Shown: positions 34,198-44,096, counted from the stretch's first letter. The stretch is DNA of 64,000 bases from Streptomyces sp. NBC_01439 (GCF_036227605.1 NZ_CP109487.1:6695501-6759500), one strand, 5' to 3'. Notes: a model not told the origin generated them from the sequence alone. Numbers and translations: made by a program.

Positions 34198-35376
34198 CTA
34201 CGGGAGGGCGAGCATCCGCTCCAGCGCGAGCTTCGCGAAGCTCTCCGTCTCCTTGTCGACCTGGATCTGGTTGACAAGGTTGCCCTCGGCCAGGGACTCC
34301 AGGGTCCACACCAGGTGCGGGAGGTCGATGCGGTTCATCGTCGAGCAGAAGCAGACCGTCTTGTCGAGGAAGACGACTTCCTTGTCCTCGGCAGCGAACC
34401 GGTTCGCCAGCCGGCGGACCAGGTTCAGCTCGGTGCCGATGGCCCACTTGGAACCGGCCGGGGCCGCCTCCAGCGCCTTGATGATGTACTCCGTCGAACC
34501 GACGTAGTCCGCGGCCGCCACGACCTCGTGCTTGCACTCGGGGTGGACCAGGACGTTCACGCCGGGGATCCGGGCGCGGACGTCGTTGACCGAGTCGACC
34601 GAGAACCGGCCGTGCACCGAGCAGTGCCCCCGCCACAGGATCATCTTGGCGTTCCGCAACTGCTCGACGGTGAGGCCGCCGTTCGGCTTGTGCGGGTTGT
34701 AGAGCACGCAGTCGTCCAGGGACATGCCCATGTCGCGGACGGCGGTGTTGCGGCCCAGGTGCTGGTCCGGGAGGAAGAGGATCTTCTCGCCCTGCTCGAA
34801 GGCCCACTCCAGGGCCTTCTTCGCGTTGGACGAGGTGCAGATCGTGCCGCCGTGCTTGCCGGTGAAGGCCTTGATGTCGGCGGAGGAGTTCATGTACGAG
34901 ACGGGCACCGTGCTGCCGGCTATGCCGGCCTCGGTCAGTACGTCCCAGCACTCCGCGACCTGCTCGGCGGTGGCCATGTCGGCCATCGAGCAGCCGGCGG
35001 CCAGGTCGGGCAGGACCACCTTCTGGTCGTCCGAGGTCAGGATGTCCGCGGACTCGGCCATGAAGTGCACGCCGCAGAAGACGATGTACTCGGCCTCCGG
35101 CTTGGCGGCCGCGTCCTTGGCCAGCTTGAAGGAGTCGCCGGTGACGTCCGCGAACTCGATGACCTCGTCACGCTGGTAGTGGTGGCCCAGGATGAAGACC
35201 TTGTCCCCGAGCTTCTCCTTGGCCGCGCGGGCACGCTCCACGAGGTTCGGGTCCGACGGCGAGGGCAGGTCGCCGGGGCACTCCACCCCGCGCTCGCTCT
35301 TGGGGTCGGCCTCACGGCCGAGCAGCAGCAGGGCAAGGGGCGTCGGCTGGACGTCCAACGGCTGGGCGGTGGTCAC
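34198..35376 (-). CDS. nadA: Quinolinate synthase
   Basis: A 392-residue [4Fe-4S] enzyme that condenses iminoaspartate with DHAP to quinolinate in NAD synthesis. Conserved motifs are ILGHHYQRDEV, the Cys in VFCGVHFM, HPECKHEV, and the C-terminal CFCSTMNR, which supply the cluster and substrate ligands. GTG 35376 was chosen because AAAGGG lies eight bases before it; GTG 35385 is too close to that site. It diverges from the Fe-S carrier gene, fitting its cluster requirement, across a 302-base region that holds a cluster of palindromes (35418-35503). Confidence 0.94.
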   Translation of the reverse strand: MTTAQPLDVQPTPLALLLLGREADPKSERGVECPGDLPSPSDPNLVERARAAKEKLGDKVFILGHHYQRDEVIEFADVTGDSFKLAKDAAAKPEAEYIVFCGVHFMAESADILTSDDQKVVLPDLAAGCSMADMATAEQVAECWDVLTEAGIAGSTVPVSYMNSSADIKAFTGKHGGTICTSSNAKKALEWAFEQGEKILFLPDQHLGRNTAVRDMGMSLDDCVLYNPHKPNGGLTVEQLRNAKMILWRGHCSVHGRFSVDSVNDVRARIPGVNVLVHPECKHEVVAAADYVGSTEYIIKALEAAPAGSKWAIGTELNLVRRLANRFAAEDKEVVFLDKTVCFCSTMNRIDLPHLVWTLESLAEGNLVNQIQVDKETESFAKLALERMLALP

Positions 35377-35417
35377 GACACGCACCCTTTCTGTTCTGCG
35401 ACAAGGGACTTCTGGAT

Positions 35418-35503
35418 CGTCACTTCGACTTCTCGTCTATTTGACGTTATCTATGATAGCCGCTTCACGTCAGTTTGACGATGCCGATAGTGTCAATGTG
35501 ACG
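35418..35503. promoter_or_regulatory. Array of CGTC-N5-GACG palindromes, nadA / Fe-S carrier intergenic region
   Basis: Copies: CGTC-acttc-GACt (35418-35430), CGTC-tattt-GACG (35434-35446), CGTC-agttt-GACG (35468-35480), tGTC-aatgt-GACG (35491-35503). Two are perfect and two have one mismatch, with centres 16, 34 and 23 bases apart. The patch is AT-rich and lies immediately upstream of nadA. It is a likely operator for a dimeric regulator of NAD synthesis. The rest of the 302-base gap shows no gene. Confidence 0.6.
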
Positions 35504-35678
35504 CATCAGCCCACGATTCGCCGGGTCCACCCCCGCGCGCGGTGTGCGAGCATGGAATATCTGAAACAAGCGTCGGGTCCCGGAATGAATCCGCGGTCCC
35601 GCTCGTTGCCACCGACGGCAAGAGTCCGACGTTTCCCCGCCCCCCGCGGGGAGCCGCCCACTTCGGGAGTGAATGCAG

Positions 35679-36035
35679 ATGTCCGTACAGGACGACAAGA
35701 CCACTGTGAGCGACGGCATCCTCCTGTCCGACGCCGCCGCCGAGAAGGTCAGGACCCTGCTGGAGCAGGAAGGCCGCGATGACCTGGCACTCCGCGTCGC
35801 CGTCCAGCCCGGTGGCTGCTCCGGCCTGCGCTACCAGCTCTTCTTCGACGAGCGCTCCCTCGACGGCGACGTCGTGAAGGACTTCGACGGTGTGAAGGTC
35901 GTCACGGACCGGATGAGCTCCCCGTACCTCCACGGGGCTTCCATCGACTTCGTCGACACCATCGAGAAGCAGGGCTTCACGATCGACAACCCCAACGCCA
36001 CGGGCTCCTGCGCCTGCGGCGACTCGTTCAGCTAA
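35679..36035 (+). CDS. Iron-sulfur cluster insertion protein, ErpA/IscA (HesB) family
   Basis: A 118-residue A-type carrier that passes Fe-S clusters to apo-proteins. The three ligand cysteines are present: GGCSGLRY near residue 44 and the C-terminal CACGDSF. Start ATG 35679 is preferred to ATG 35673 because GGGAG lies nine bases before it and only three before the other. It stands alone, divergent from nadA, a [4Fe-4S] enzyme, and is followed by a strong hairpin. Confidence 0.92.
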   Translation: MSVQDDKTTVSDGILLSDAAAEKVRTLLEQEGRDDLALRVAVQPGGCSGLRYQLFFDERSLDGDVVKDFDGVKVVTDRMSSPYLHGASIDFVDTIEKQGFTIDNPNATGSCACGDSFS

Positions 36036-36053
36036 GCCTGGACACCCGCGTGA

Positions 36054-36097
36054 CGAGGGCCCGCCCCCGGTCGAATCCGACCGGGGGCGGGCCCTCG
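36054..36097. terminator. Strong hairpin terminator
   Basis: CGAGGGCCCGCCCCCGGTCG (36054-36073) pairs with its inverted copy ending at 36097 around a four-base AATC loop. It separates the convergent Fe-S carrier gene and the 36135-37595 gene. Confidence 0.9.
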
Positions 36098-36134
36098 TGC
36101 CATACCGGGCTCCGGGCCCTGCCCGGGACCCCTG

Positions 36135-37595
36135 CTACTGCCGGGGGAGCGGCTTGCCCGTGGCCGCGTCGATCACCTTCCGGTCGCCCAGCGGCTGCTG
36201 CAGCTGCACCGTCAAGGACATGTCCTTCGCCAGCATGATGCAGGCCTGGCCCGGCTTGTTCGGGGTGTCCGTGATCTTCACCAGCACCGATTCCGCCTGC
36301 TCCCGCGCCTCCACGGCGTAGGTGCTGCACACACCGCCCCAGAAGTTCACGGTCAGCTTCCGGTCGGCCTCCGCGTACGAGAACCCGGTCACCGTGCGCA
36401 TGTCCTTCGGGCCCGGAGTGCTCTCCTGGGCGGCCGCAGCCGGCTGGGCCACCGTGCGGCCCGGCGCGCCGCCCTGGCCCGCCACCTCGAAGAGCCAGGC
36501 CGGAACCAGCCCCTGCGCCCCGTTCACCGTGCCGGGGACCAGCCCGAGCACGGCGCCCTTCACCGTCTCCGTCCGCGGCGGCTTCATCGGCCGCGGCTCC
36601 GGGTTGCACGGCACCGCGTCCGTGGACGACACCGGGGTGTCCGCCGCCAGCGGGACCGCGCTTGCACAACCGCTGGGCTCGGGGTTGCCCTCCTGGCCGC
36701 CCGACTTCGCGTTCAGCCGGGCCAACGCCTCCACGGCCCCGACCACCTGCTGGTCGGCCGCCCGCACGGGGGCCTTCAGCTCCCCGTTGCCCCCCACCAC
36801 CGAGCCGTCGGAGCCCACGCTCACCTTCGTGGACCAGCCCTGCGTGGGCAGCCCGCCGACCACCGGGTCGGCGGCCACCACCCGTACCGAACCCTGGTGG
36901 GACCGGGCGTCCGCCTTGGCCCCCTCCACCCCCGCGGCCGCCAGCACGGGGGCCGCGGCGGCCTTGGCGGCCTCCTCCGACACCGGCGTGCCCGTCTCGG
37001 CCCCGCCGCCCGCACCCGCCCCCGGGTCCTGCGGGAGCGTGGCCGGGCCGCAGGTGTCCTTGCCGCGCACACAGTCGTCCCCGGCACCGTTCCCGCCGCC
37101 GTTGCCCGGAGCCTGGAAGCGGGCGAAGTTCCACGTCCCCGGGGCCGTGCGGGCCACCGTGAGCCGGGGCCCGGAGCCGTCGGCGGCCTCCCCGGCCAGC
37201 CACACGTCCCCGCTCAGCCGCGGCTCGCCGGGCAGGCCCAGGGCCGCCGCGAGGCGGGCCACCTCCGCCGAGGTGACCTCACCGGACAGTGCATAGGTGG
37301 GCGCGCCTGCCGGGGCCTCCGGAAGCTTCACGTCGGCCCGGTAGACCACCGCGCCGCCGGACGGATCGGGCTCCCCCGGCGCGATGCCCGGGCCCGAGGG
37401 GTCTCCCGCGTCGCGGGGCGCGGAGGCCGCGCTGTCACCCGTACGGTGGCCCTGCCCACCTTCGCCGTAGGCCGTCGACGCCCAGTACGCGGTGCCGCCG
37501 CCCGCCAGCAGGACGGCGGCCGCGATCGAGCCGACGGCCCAGGCCGGCCGCCGCCGTGTGCCGCGTGTTGTGTCGTCGGGTCCTTCGCTGGTCAC
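36135..37595 (-). CDS. Single-pass membrane or secreted protein, unknown function
   Basis: A 486-residue protein with a short cytoplasmic start, one hydrophobic segment at about residues 19-40 (AVGSIAAAVLLAGGGTAYWA) and a long extracytoplasmic region rich in Gly, Ala and Pro. Cysteines occur in separated positions (DDCVRGKDTCG; WGGVCSTYAV; GQACIML), so disulfides are likely. No enzymatic motif was recognised. The GTG start follows AGGAG by a few bases. It looks like a conserved Streptomyces cell-surface protein. Confidence 0.82.
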   Translation of the reverse strand: MTSEGPDDTTRGTRRRPAWAVGSIAAAVLLAGGGTAYWASTAYGEGGQGHRTGDSAASAPRDAGDPSGPGIAPGEPDPSGGAVVYRADVKLPEAPAGAPTYALSGEVTSAEVARLAAALGLPGEPRLSGDVWLAGEAADGSGPRLTVARTAPGTWNFARFQAPGNGGGNGAGDDCVRGKDTCGPATLPQDPGAGAGGGAETGTPVSEEAAKAAAAPVLAAAGVEGAKADARSHQGSVRVVAADPVVGGLPTQGWSTKVSVGSDGSVVGGNGELKAPVRAADQQVVGAVEALARLNAKSGGQEGNPEPSGCASAVPLAADTPVSSTDAVPCNPEPRPMKPPRTETVKGAVLGLVPGTVNGAQGLVPAWLFEVAGQGGAPGRTVAQPAAAAQESTPGPKDMRTVTGFSYAEADRKLTVNFWGGVCSTYAVEAREQAESVLVKITDTPNKPGQACIMLAKDMSLTVQLQQPLGDRKVIDAATGKPLPRQ

Positions 37596-37667
37596 CGCAT
37601 CGCTCCTTCACCGGTCCCGTCGTACCTGATGCGGGTGTGACGGAGCGGGAGCGAAACCGGTTCCCTC

Positions 37668-37907
37668 CTACTGGTCCCCGTACACGGACGTGGCGGCGAT
37701 CAGCCGTGCCGAGGCCGGCGGGACGCTGATCCCGTGGATCTGCGAAGGGGCCACCCGGACCGGCCGGGGACCCGCCGGGACCGCCCAGTGCGGGGCCATC
37801 CGGGCACAGTCACCCAGCAGACGGGCGAAACCGGGCTGTCGTGGGGCTTCCGCGCCGCGCTTGTCGGCGGTGTACTCGGAGTAGCCGAAACCGTCGGTGT
37901 AGGTCAT
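37668..37907 (-). CDS. Small hypothetical protein
   Basis: A 79-residue frame beginning MTYTDGFGYSEYTADKR, with basic middle and no membrane segment. It diverges from the PfkB kinase gene and precedes the membrane protein gene on the same strand. Codon bias is acceptable but the frame is short and there is no clear ribosome-binding site, so it is probable rather than certain. Confidence 0.55.
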   Translation of the reverse strand: MTYTDGFGYSEYTADKRGAEAPRQPGFARLLGDCARMAPHWAVPAGPRPVRVAPSQIHGISVPPASARLIAATSVYGDQ

Positions 37908-38038
37908 GCAGGCACCGTAGGCATCGGAACTGTGGCGAAGAAAGACCTACTAAGGGGTAGTTTCTGGGGTACAGCCGGGGGCCGCTTACCGGGTAGTTTT
38001 GACTGTCCCTCGCCGTCCTCAGCAGGAGCGTCCACGCC

Positions 38039-39013
38039 GTGCGCATCGCAGTCACCGGCTCCATCGCCACCGACCACCTCATGACCTTCCCCGGCCGTTT
38101 CGCCGACCAGCTGGTCGCGGACCAGCTGCACACGGTCTCCCTCTCCTTCCTCGTCGACAACCTCGACGTCCGGCGGGGCGGGGTCGGCCCGAACATCTGC
38201 TTCGGTATGGGGCAGCTCGGCATCCGCCCGATCCTCGTCGGAGCCGCCGGCTCCGACTTCGACGAGTACCGCGCCTGGCTGGACCGGCACGGCGTCGACA
38301 CCGAGTCCGTCCGGATCTCCGAGGTGCTGCACACCGCGCGCTTCGTGTGCACCACGGACTCCGACCACAACCAGATCGGCTCCTTCTACACGGGCGCGAT
38401 GAGCGAGGCCCGGCTGATCGAGCTGAAGTCCGTCGCCGACCGGGTGGGCGGGCTCGACCTCGTCCTGATCGGCGCGGACGACCCCGAGGCGATGCTGCGC
38501 CACACGGAGGAGTGCCGCACGCGCGGGATCCCCTTCGCCGCCGACTTCTCGCAGCAGATCGCGCGGATGGACGGCGACAACATCCGCACCCTGATGGAGG
38601 GCGCGACCTTCCTCTTCTCGAACGAGTACGAGAAGGGCCTCATCGAGTCGAAGTCCGGCTGGACCGACGAGGAGATCCTGTCGAAGGTCGGCACCCGCGT
38701 GACCACGCTGGGCTCCAACGGCGTCCGGATCGAGCGCGTCGGCGAGGCCCCGATCGTGGTCGGCTGCCCGGAGGAGACCGCGAAGGTCGACCCGACGGGT
38801 GTCGGCGACGCGTTCCGCGCCGGGTTCCTGACCGGTCTGGGCTGGGGCGTCGGCCTGGAGCGTGCGGCGCAGCTGGGCTGCATGCTCGCGACGCTGGTGA
38901 TCGAAACCCTGGGCACCCAGGAGTACACCCTGGCCCGTGCCCACTTCATGGAGCGCTTCACCAAGGCCTACGGCGACGAAGCCGCGGCGGAGGTCCGCGC
39001 CCACCTCGCCTGA
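38039..39013 (+). CDS. PfkB-family carbohydrate/nucleoside kinase
   Basis: A 324-residue ribokinase-fold kinase. The N-terminal RRGGVGPNICFGMGQLG is the PfkB signature 1; the C-terminal signature DPTGVGDAFRAGF carries the catalytic Asp257 and the anion hole. The overall pattern (VTGSIATDHLMTFPGRF) resembles adenosine-kinase-like actinobacterial proteins, but the substrate is unproven. GTG start 38039 with AGGAG upstream. It stands alone, in front of the Fe-S fusion gene on the other strand, with a repeated element in between. Confidence 0.9.
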   Translation: MRIAVTGSIATDHLMTFPGRFADQLVADQLHTVSLSFLVDNLDVRRGGVGPNICFGMGQLGIRPILVGAAGSDFDEYRAWLDRHGVDTESVRISEVLHTARFVCTTDSDHNQIGSFYTGAMSEARLIELKSVADRVGGLDLVLIGADDPEAMLRHTEECRTRGIPFAADFSQQIARMDGDNIRTLMEGATFLFSNEYEKGLIESKSGWTDEEILSKVGTRVTTLGSNGVRIERVGEAPIVVGCPEETAKVDPTGVGDAFRAGFLTGLGWGVGLERAAQLGCMLATLVIETLGTQEYTLARAHFMERFTKAYGDEAAAEVRAHLA

Positions 39014-39069
39014 CCGCCGGGCCCGGGCCCACTCCAGCCCATTGGGGCTGAGCCCGGGCAATTCCAGCC

Positions 39070-39175
39070 ACGCCGGAGGGGCTGGATGTGCCCGGCGGAG
39101 CCGGGTTTCCTGGGGCTCCGCCCCAGACCCCGCTCCTCAAACGCCGGAGGGGCTGGATGTGCCCGGCGGAGCCGG
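39070..39175. repeat. 35-bp direct repeat, intergenic GC-rich element copy 2
   Basis: A 35-base sequence starting ACGCCGGAGGGGCTGGATG occurs at 39070-39104 and identically at 39141-39175, 71 bases apart. Between the copies is a sequence like that at 18.7 kb. The GCCGGAGGGGCTGGA core, and its inverse near 53.9 kb, belong to a family of dispersed intergenic elements common in Streptomyces. It lies between convergent genes and may act as a terminator. Confidence 0.75.
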
Positions 39176-39211
39176 ATCGGGGCCGGTGAGGCTGAAGGTG
39201 GCCCGGCCCGG

Positions 39212-40591
39212 TCAGAGGGCTCGGCGGACCGTGTAGGCGGTGCCGGTTTCGCGCGGGGTCTCGCCGACATAGGTGTGGCCCCGCATCGCGCACCACGCCG
39301 GGATGTCCAACCGGGCCACCTCGTCGTCGGAGACGACCGTGACGGTCCCGCCCACGGGGACCGTGACGATCGCCCGGGCCAGTTCGATCACCGGCTGGGG
39401 GCACCGCAGCCCGAGCGCGTCGAGCTCCAGGGAGTCCGCCACCGGAGCCACCGCCGGGGGCTCCGACACGCCGAGCCGTTTCCGTACGTCCGCCACCGCG
39501 CGCGGCAGCACCTCCAGGAACGCGTTGACCTCCTGCGCCGGCGTCCCCGGCGGCAGGGACACCCGTACGTTCCCCTCCGACAGCGCGCCCATCGCCCGCA
39601 GCACGTGACTGGGGGTCAGCGTGGAGCTCGTGCACGAAGAGCCGGAGGACACCGAGAAGCCGGCCCGGTCCAGCTCGTGCAACAGCGTCTCCCCGTCGAC
39701 GTACAGGCAGGAGAAGGTGACCAGGTGCGGCAGCCGCCGCTCCGGATCGCCCACCACCTCCACGTCCGGGACCAGCCGCACCACCCGTCGCCGGATGCGG
39801 TCCACCAGGACCCGCAGTCGGGCCGCCTCCGCGTCCGCTTCGGCCCGTACGGCCCGCAAGGAAGCCGCCGCGGCCACGATCGCGGGCAGGTTCGTGAAAC
39901 CGGGGGAGCGGCCCGACTCCCGCTCGTCCGCGGGGCCTTGGGGAGAGAAGCGCACCCCCTTGCGGACCGCCAGCAGGCCGACCCCGGGCGGGCCGCCCCA
40001 CTTGTGCGCACTCGCGGCCAGTACGGACCAGGCGCCCTCCACCGGCCCCCAGCCCAGCGACTGGGCCGCGTCCACCAGCAGCGGCACCCCGGCCGCCGCG
40101 CAGACCTCGGCCACCTCCGCCACCGGCTGGACCGTGCCCACCTCGTGGTTGGCCGACTGGAGGCAGGCGAGGGCGCTCTCCGGGACGAGCGCCTGCGCGT
40201 AGCCGGCGGGAGTCACCGCGCCCCACCGGTCCACCGGGACCTCGGTCACCGTCCCGCCGCGCGCCCCGTGCGCCTCGGCCGCGTGCAATACAGAACTGTG
40301 TTCGACCGCCGATACGAGCAGGTGGCCACCGATGCGCCGGCGCCCCGCGAGGACCCCCGCCACCCCCGTGTGAACCGCGTGCGTCCCCGAAGGAGTGAAC
40401 ACGAGCTCGTCGGGCCGGCATCCCACCGCCTCCGCGGCGGCCTCCCGCGCCGCGTCCAGCAACAGTCGGGCGCGCCTGCCCTCCCGGTAGAGCCGGGCCG
40501 GATCGGCCCAGCCCTCGTCCAGGGAGGCCTGCAACGCCTGGCGGGCCACGGGGTGCAGGGGAGCGGCGGACGCGCTGTCGAAGTACGGCAT
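39212..40591 (-). CDS. Cysteine desulfurase / TusA sulfurtransferase fusion
   Basis: A 459-residue fusion. Residues 1 to about 375 are a class V PLP enzyme: SAHKWGG with the Schiff-base Lys197 and SSGSSCTSSTLTPSHVL with the sulfur-accepting Cys320. Residues about 388-459 are a TusA-like domain (LDALGLRCPQPVIELARAI) with the persulfide Cys397 and CPxP motif. Desulfurase and sulfur relay are thus on one polypeptide, which suggests sulfur is passed directly from Cys320 to Cys397 for tRNA thiolation or cofactors. ATG start; lone gene on its strand, divergent from ctaC. Confidence 0.9.
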   Translation of the reverse strand: MPYFDSASAAPLHPVARQALQASLDEGWADPARLYREGRRARLLLDAAREAAAEAVGCRPDELVFTPSGTHAVHTGVAGVLAGRRRIGGHLLVSAVEHSSVLHAAEAHGARGGTVTEVPVDRWGAVTPAGYAQALVPESALACLQSANHEVGTVQPVAEVAEVCAAAGVPLLVDAAQSLGWGPVEGAWSVLAASAHKWGGPPGVGLLAVRKGVRFSPQGPADERESGRSPGFTNLPAIVAAAASLRAVRAEADAEAARLRVLVDRIRRRVVRLVPDVEVVGDPERRLPHLVTFSCLYVDGETLLHELDRAGFSVSSGSSCTSSTLTPSHVLRAMGALSEGNVRVSLPPGTPAQEVNAFLEVLPRAVADVRKRLGVSEPPAVAPVADSLELDALGLRCPQPVIELARAIVTVPVGGTVTVVSDDEVARLDIPAWCAMRGHTYVGETPRETGTAYTVRRAL

Positions 40592-40874
40592 CCGGCCACG
40601 CTAGCTCCAGCCCCCGAGCGTTCGAGGTCAGGGGGCGTCAGATGGGCTCCGGAGCCCGCCATTCAGGGCCATTCGCACCGTCCCCCGGACGGCGGATCCA
40701 TCCCTTCGGGGGCAGTAGCGGCGCGTTGGGCACCCTCCCCGCGCGACCCCAAATAGCGTCCAGTAGGGTTTGGTCCGCATAAACATCCAAACCCCTGCCT
40801 GCGTCAGGGCCGGCGACCGACCCGAACACGGCCGCGGCCGGCCGCGCGGGCCGAGACTCTCGGGAAGGCGCTAC

Positions 40875-41849
40875 GTGAGTCCCTACGGCTCCGACCGCTC
40901 GCCGCGGCGCCCGATGCGGCGGAAGCTGCTGCAGGCGCTGACTGCGGGCGTGGTCCTGGCGACCGCCACTGGTTGCTCGTATACATGGAAAGACTTCCCC
41001 CGCCTCGGAATGCCGACTCCGGTAACCGAGGAGGCGCCGCGCATCCTCTCCCTGTGGCAGGGATCCTGGGCGGCCGCGCTGGTCACGGGCATCCTCGTGT
41101 GGGGCCTGATCATCTGGAGCGTCATCTTCCACCGGCGCAGCCGGACGAAGATCGAGGTCCCCGCGCAGACCCGGTACAACATGCCCATCGAGGCGCTGTA
41201 CACCGTGGTCCCGCTCATCATCGTCTCGGTGCTCTTCTACTTCACCGCGCGTGACGAGTCGAAGCTCCTGGCCCTCACCCCGAAGCCGCCGCACACGATC
41301 AACGTGATCGGCTTCCAGTGGAGCTGGGGCTTCAACTACGTCGAGAACGTCGACGGCGACGCGGCGACCCCGAAGGCGGGCGCGGTCCCGAAGGAGCTCG
41401 CCTCCATCCCGGACCGCTTCACCAAGGACTTCCCGGCGGGCGCCGAGGGCGTCTACCAGAAGGGCGTCCCGGGCGACCGGAACCCCCAGACGGGCAACCC
41501 GGGTCCGACCCTGGTCCTCCCCAAGGGCGAGAAGGTCCGCTTCATCCTGTCGTCGAACGACGTGATCCACTCCTTCTGGGTGGTCCCGTTCCTGTTCAAG
41601 CAGGACGTCATTCCGGGCCACACCAACGTCTTCGAGGTCACCCCGTCCGAATACGGCACCTTCATGGGCAAGTGCGCCGAGCTCTGCGGCGTTGACCACT
41701 CCCGGATGCTCTTCAACGTCAAGGTGGTCTCCCCCGAGGAGTACCGGGCGTACCTGAAGGATCTGGCGGAGAAGGGTCAGACCGGCTACCTCCCGGCCGG
41801 TATCCAGCAGACCGACCCGGCCCGGAATGCGGAAGTGAACAAACTGTGA
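40875..41849 (+). CDS. ctaC: Cytochrome c oxidase subunit II
   Basis: A 324-residue lipoprotein subunit of the aa3 oxidase that accepts electrons from the bcc complex. The lipobox LATATGC follows a basic start, two membrane segments span about 70-90 and 110-130, and the cupredoxin domain has the CuA ligands His232 (VIHSFW), Cys267, Cys271, His275 and Met278 ([12 protein letters not shown]). The start is GTG 40875 with GGGAAGG upstream. It overlaps ctaD at GTGA. The 283-base upstream gap holds the oxidase promoter; nothing specific was recognised there. Confidence 0.95.
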   Translation: MSPYGSDRSPRRPMRRKLLQALTAGVVLATATGCSYTWKDFPRLGMPTPVTEEAPRILSLWQGSWAAALVTGILVWGLIIWSVIFHRRSRTKIEVPAQTRYNMPIEALYTVVPLIIVSVLFYFTARDESKLLALTPKPPHTINVIGFQWSWGFNYVENVDGDAATPKAGAVPKELASIPDRFTKDFPAGAEGVYQKGVPGDRNPQTGNPGPTLVLPKGEKVRFILSSNDVIHSFWVVPFLFKQDVIPGHTNVFEVTPSEYGTFMGKCAELCGVDHSRMLFNVKVVSPEEYRAYLKDLAEKGQTGYLPAGIQQTDPARNAEVNKL

Positions 41850-43576
41850 GCATCCTCAACGAATCCCAGGGTGCCGCCGCCGACTCGTATGAGAACGAGC
41901 TGCCGGTACGGCGCAAGCAGCCGGGCAACGTGGTCGTGAAGTGGATGACCACGACCGACCACAAGACCATCGGCACGATGTACCTGGTCACGTCGTTCGT
42001 GTTCTTCATCATCGGCGGCCTGCTGGCGCTCTTCATGCGCGCCGAGCTGGCCCGTCCGGGCACGCAGATCATGTCGAACGAGCAGTTCAACCAGGCGTTC
42101 ACCATGCATGGCACGATCATGCTGCTGATGTTCGCCACCCCGCTCTTCGCGGGCTTCGCCAACTGGATCATGCCGCTGCAGATCGGCGCGCCCGACGTGG
42201 CGTTCCCGCGGCTGAACATGTTCGCGTACTGGCTGTACCTCTTCGGCTCGACCATCGCGGTGGCCGGCTTCGTCACGCCGAACGGCGCCGCCGACTTCGG
42301 TTGGTTCGCCTACTCCCCGCTGTCGGACGCGGTCCGGTCGCCGGGCATCGGCGCCGACATGTGGATCATGGGTCTGGCCTTCTCCGGCTTCGGCACCATC
42401 CTCGGCTCGGTCAACTTCATCACCACGATCATCTGCATGCGCGCACCCGGCATGACGATGTTCCGCATGCCGATCTTCACCTGGAACGTGCTGCTGACCG
42501 GTGTTCTGGTCCTGCTCGCCTTCCCGGTGCTGGCCGCCGCGCTCTTCGCGCTGGAGGCCGACCGCAAGTTCGGTTCGCACGTGTTCGACGCCGCGAACGG
42601 CGGCGCATTGCTATGGCAACACCTCTTCTGGTTCTTCGGACACCCAGAGGTGTACATCATCGCCCTGCCGTTCTTCGGAATCGTCTCCGAGATCATCCCG
42701 GTCTTCAGCCGCAAGCCCATGTTCGGCTACATCGGCCTGATCGCCGCGACGATCGCGATCGCCGGCCTCTCCGTGACCGTGTGGGCCCACCACATGTACG
42801 TCACCGGTGGTGTGCTGCTGCCGTTCTTCTCCTTCATGACCTTCCTGATCGCGGTACCGACCGGTGTGAAGTTCTTCAACTGGATCGGCACCATGTGGAA
42901 GGGCTCGTTGTCCTTCGAGACCCCGATGCTCTGGACGATCGGCTTCCTGGTCACCTTCACCTTCGGTGGTCTGACCGGCGTCATCCTGGCCTCGCCCCCG
43001 ATGGACTTCCACGTCTCCGACTCGTACTTCGTCGTCGCGCACTTCCACTACGTCGTCTTCGGCACCGTGGTGTTCGCGATGTTCGCCGGCTTCCACTTCT
43101 GGTGGCCGAAGTTCACGGGCAAGATGCTGGACGAGCGTCTCGGCAAGATGACGTTCTGGACGCTGTTCGTCGGCTTCCACGGCACCTTCCTGGTGCAGCA
43201 CTGGCTCGGTGCCGAGGGCATGCCGCGTCGTTACGCGGACTACCTCGCCGCCGACGGTTTCACCGCGCTGAACACGATCTCGACGATCAGCTCGTTCGTG
43301 CTCGGCCTGTCGATGCTGCCGTTCATGTACAACGTCTGGAAGACCGCCAAGTACGGCAAGAAGGTCGAGGTCGACGACCCGTGGGGTTACGGCCGTTCGC
43401 TCGAGTGGGCGACGTCCTGCCCGCCGCCGCGGCACAACTTCCTCACCCTGCCGCGGATCCGTTCCGAGTCCCCGGCGTTCGACCTGCACCACCCTGAGAT
43501 CGCGGCCCTCGACCACCTCGAGGACCACAGCGTCGCCGCCCAGGCCGTCACCGGCGGCAAGGAGGCCGACAAGTGA
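41846..43576 (+). CDS. ctaD: Cytochrome c oxidase subunit I
   Basis: A 576-residue, 12-helix subunit that carries heme a and the heme a3-CuB centre where O2 is reduced and protons are pumped. Typical motifs: [10 protein letters not shown] (heme a His), [10 protein letters not shown] (CuB His-Tyr), WAHHMYVTG (CuB His pair) and HFHYVVFG (hemes a3 and a). The start overlaps ctaC by GTGA, and ctaF begins within the stop, so three genes are coupled. Confidence 0.97.
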   Translation: MSILNESQGAAADSYENELPVRRKQPGNVVVKWMTTTDHKTIGTMYLVTSFVFFIIGGLLALFMRAELARPGTQIMSNEQFNQAFTMHGTIMLLMFATPLFAGFANWIMPLQIGAPDVAFPRLNMFAYWLYLFGSTIAVAGFVTPNGAADFGWFAYSPLSDAVRSPGIGADMWIMGLAFSGFGTILGSVNFITTIICMRAPGMTMFRMPIFTWNVLLTGVLVLLAFPVLAAALFALEADRKFGSHVFDAANGGALLWQHLFWFFGHPEVYIIALPFFGIVSEIIPVFSRKPMFGYIGLIAATIAIAGLSVTVWAHHMYVTGGVLLPFFSFMTFLIAVPTGVKFFNWIGTMWKGSLSFETPMLWTIGFLVTFTFGGLTGVILASPPMDFHVSDSYFVVAHFHYVVFGTVVFAMFAGFHFWWPKFTGKMLDERLGKMTFWTLFVGFHGTFLVQHWLGAEGMPRRYADYLAADGFTALNTISTISSFVLGLSMLPFMYNVWKTAKYGKKVEVDDPWGYGRSLEWATSCPPPRHNFLTLPRIRSESPAFDLHHPEIAALDHLEDHSVAAQAVTGGKEADK

Positions 43577-43971
43577 AGATCCAGGGCAAGATGTTCCTCT
43601 GGCTCTCCTTCTTCATCCTGATCATGGCCGTCGTGTACGGCGTGTGGTCGAAGGAGCCCGTCGGTACCACCGCGCTCTTCCTGGCCTTCGGCCTGAGCGT
43701 CATGATCGGCTACTACCTGGCCTTCACGGCCAAGCGCGTGGACGAGATGGCCCAGGACAACCTGGAGGCCGACGTCGCCGACGAGGCGGGCGAGCTGGGG
43801 TTCTTCTCCCCGCACAGCTGGCAGCCGCTCTCGCTGGGCATCGGCGGCGCGCTCGCGTTCATGGGCGTCATCTTCGGCTGGTGGCTCATGTACTTCTCGG
43901 CCCCGATCATCGTGATCGGCCTGTGGGGCTGGGTGTACGAGTACTACCGCGGTGAGAACCAGAACCAGTAG
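43573..43971 (+). CDS. ctaF: Cytochrome c oxidase subunit IV (actinobacterial)
   Basis: A 132-residue membrane subunit peculiar to actinobacterial aa3 oxidase, with four hydrophobic segments in two pairs (about 5-55 and 80-125) and a charged central loop. It starts with GTG at 43573 in a GTGA overlap with ctaD and ends the first cta unit. A strong hairpin follows. Confidence 0.93.
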   Translation: MKIQGKMFLWLSFFILIMAVVYGVWSKEPVGTTALFLAFGLSVMIGYYLAFTAKRVDEMAQDNLEADVADEAGELGFFSPHSWQPLSLGIGGALAFMGVIFGWWLMYFSAPIIVIGLWGWVYEYYRGENQNQ

Positions 43972-44003
43972 CAGCACCTTCGCGGCCGCGCCGCGACGCA
44001 CTT

Positions 44004-44041
44004 GGGGCCCGGGCACCTCCTCCAGGAGGAGCCCGGGCCCC
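44004..44041 (+). terminator. Hairpin terminator after ctaF
   Basis: GGGGCCCGGGC pairs with GCCCGGGCCCC, and the inner CCTCCT/AGGAGG extends the stem. It ends the ctaC-ctaD-ctaF transcript before the L,D-transpeptidase gene. Confidence 0.88.
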
Positions 44042-44096
44042 TCGTTTGCAGTCACCCCGCGCGCCGTAATTGTCATATCTTCATAGCGTTGGCTCC

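Noticed and set aside
30899..34951. 1350-codon open frame on the minus strand opposite the RND transporter
   Set aside because: Low-complexity, Gly/Asp/Arg/Val-rich translation typical of the antisense of a high-GC gene; no motif, and the plus-strand gene is clear.
37810..38370. 186-codon minus-strand frame overlapping the PfkB kinase
   Set aside because: Opposite strand of a clear kinase gene; Ser/Arg-rich shadow.
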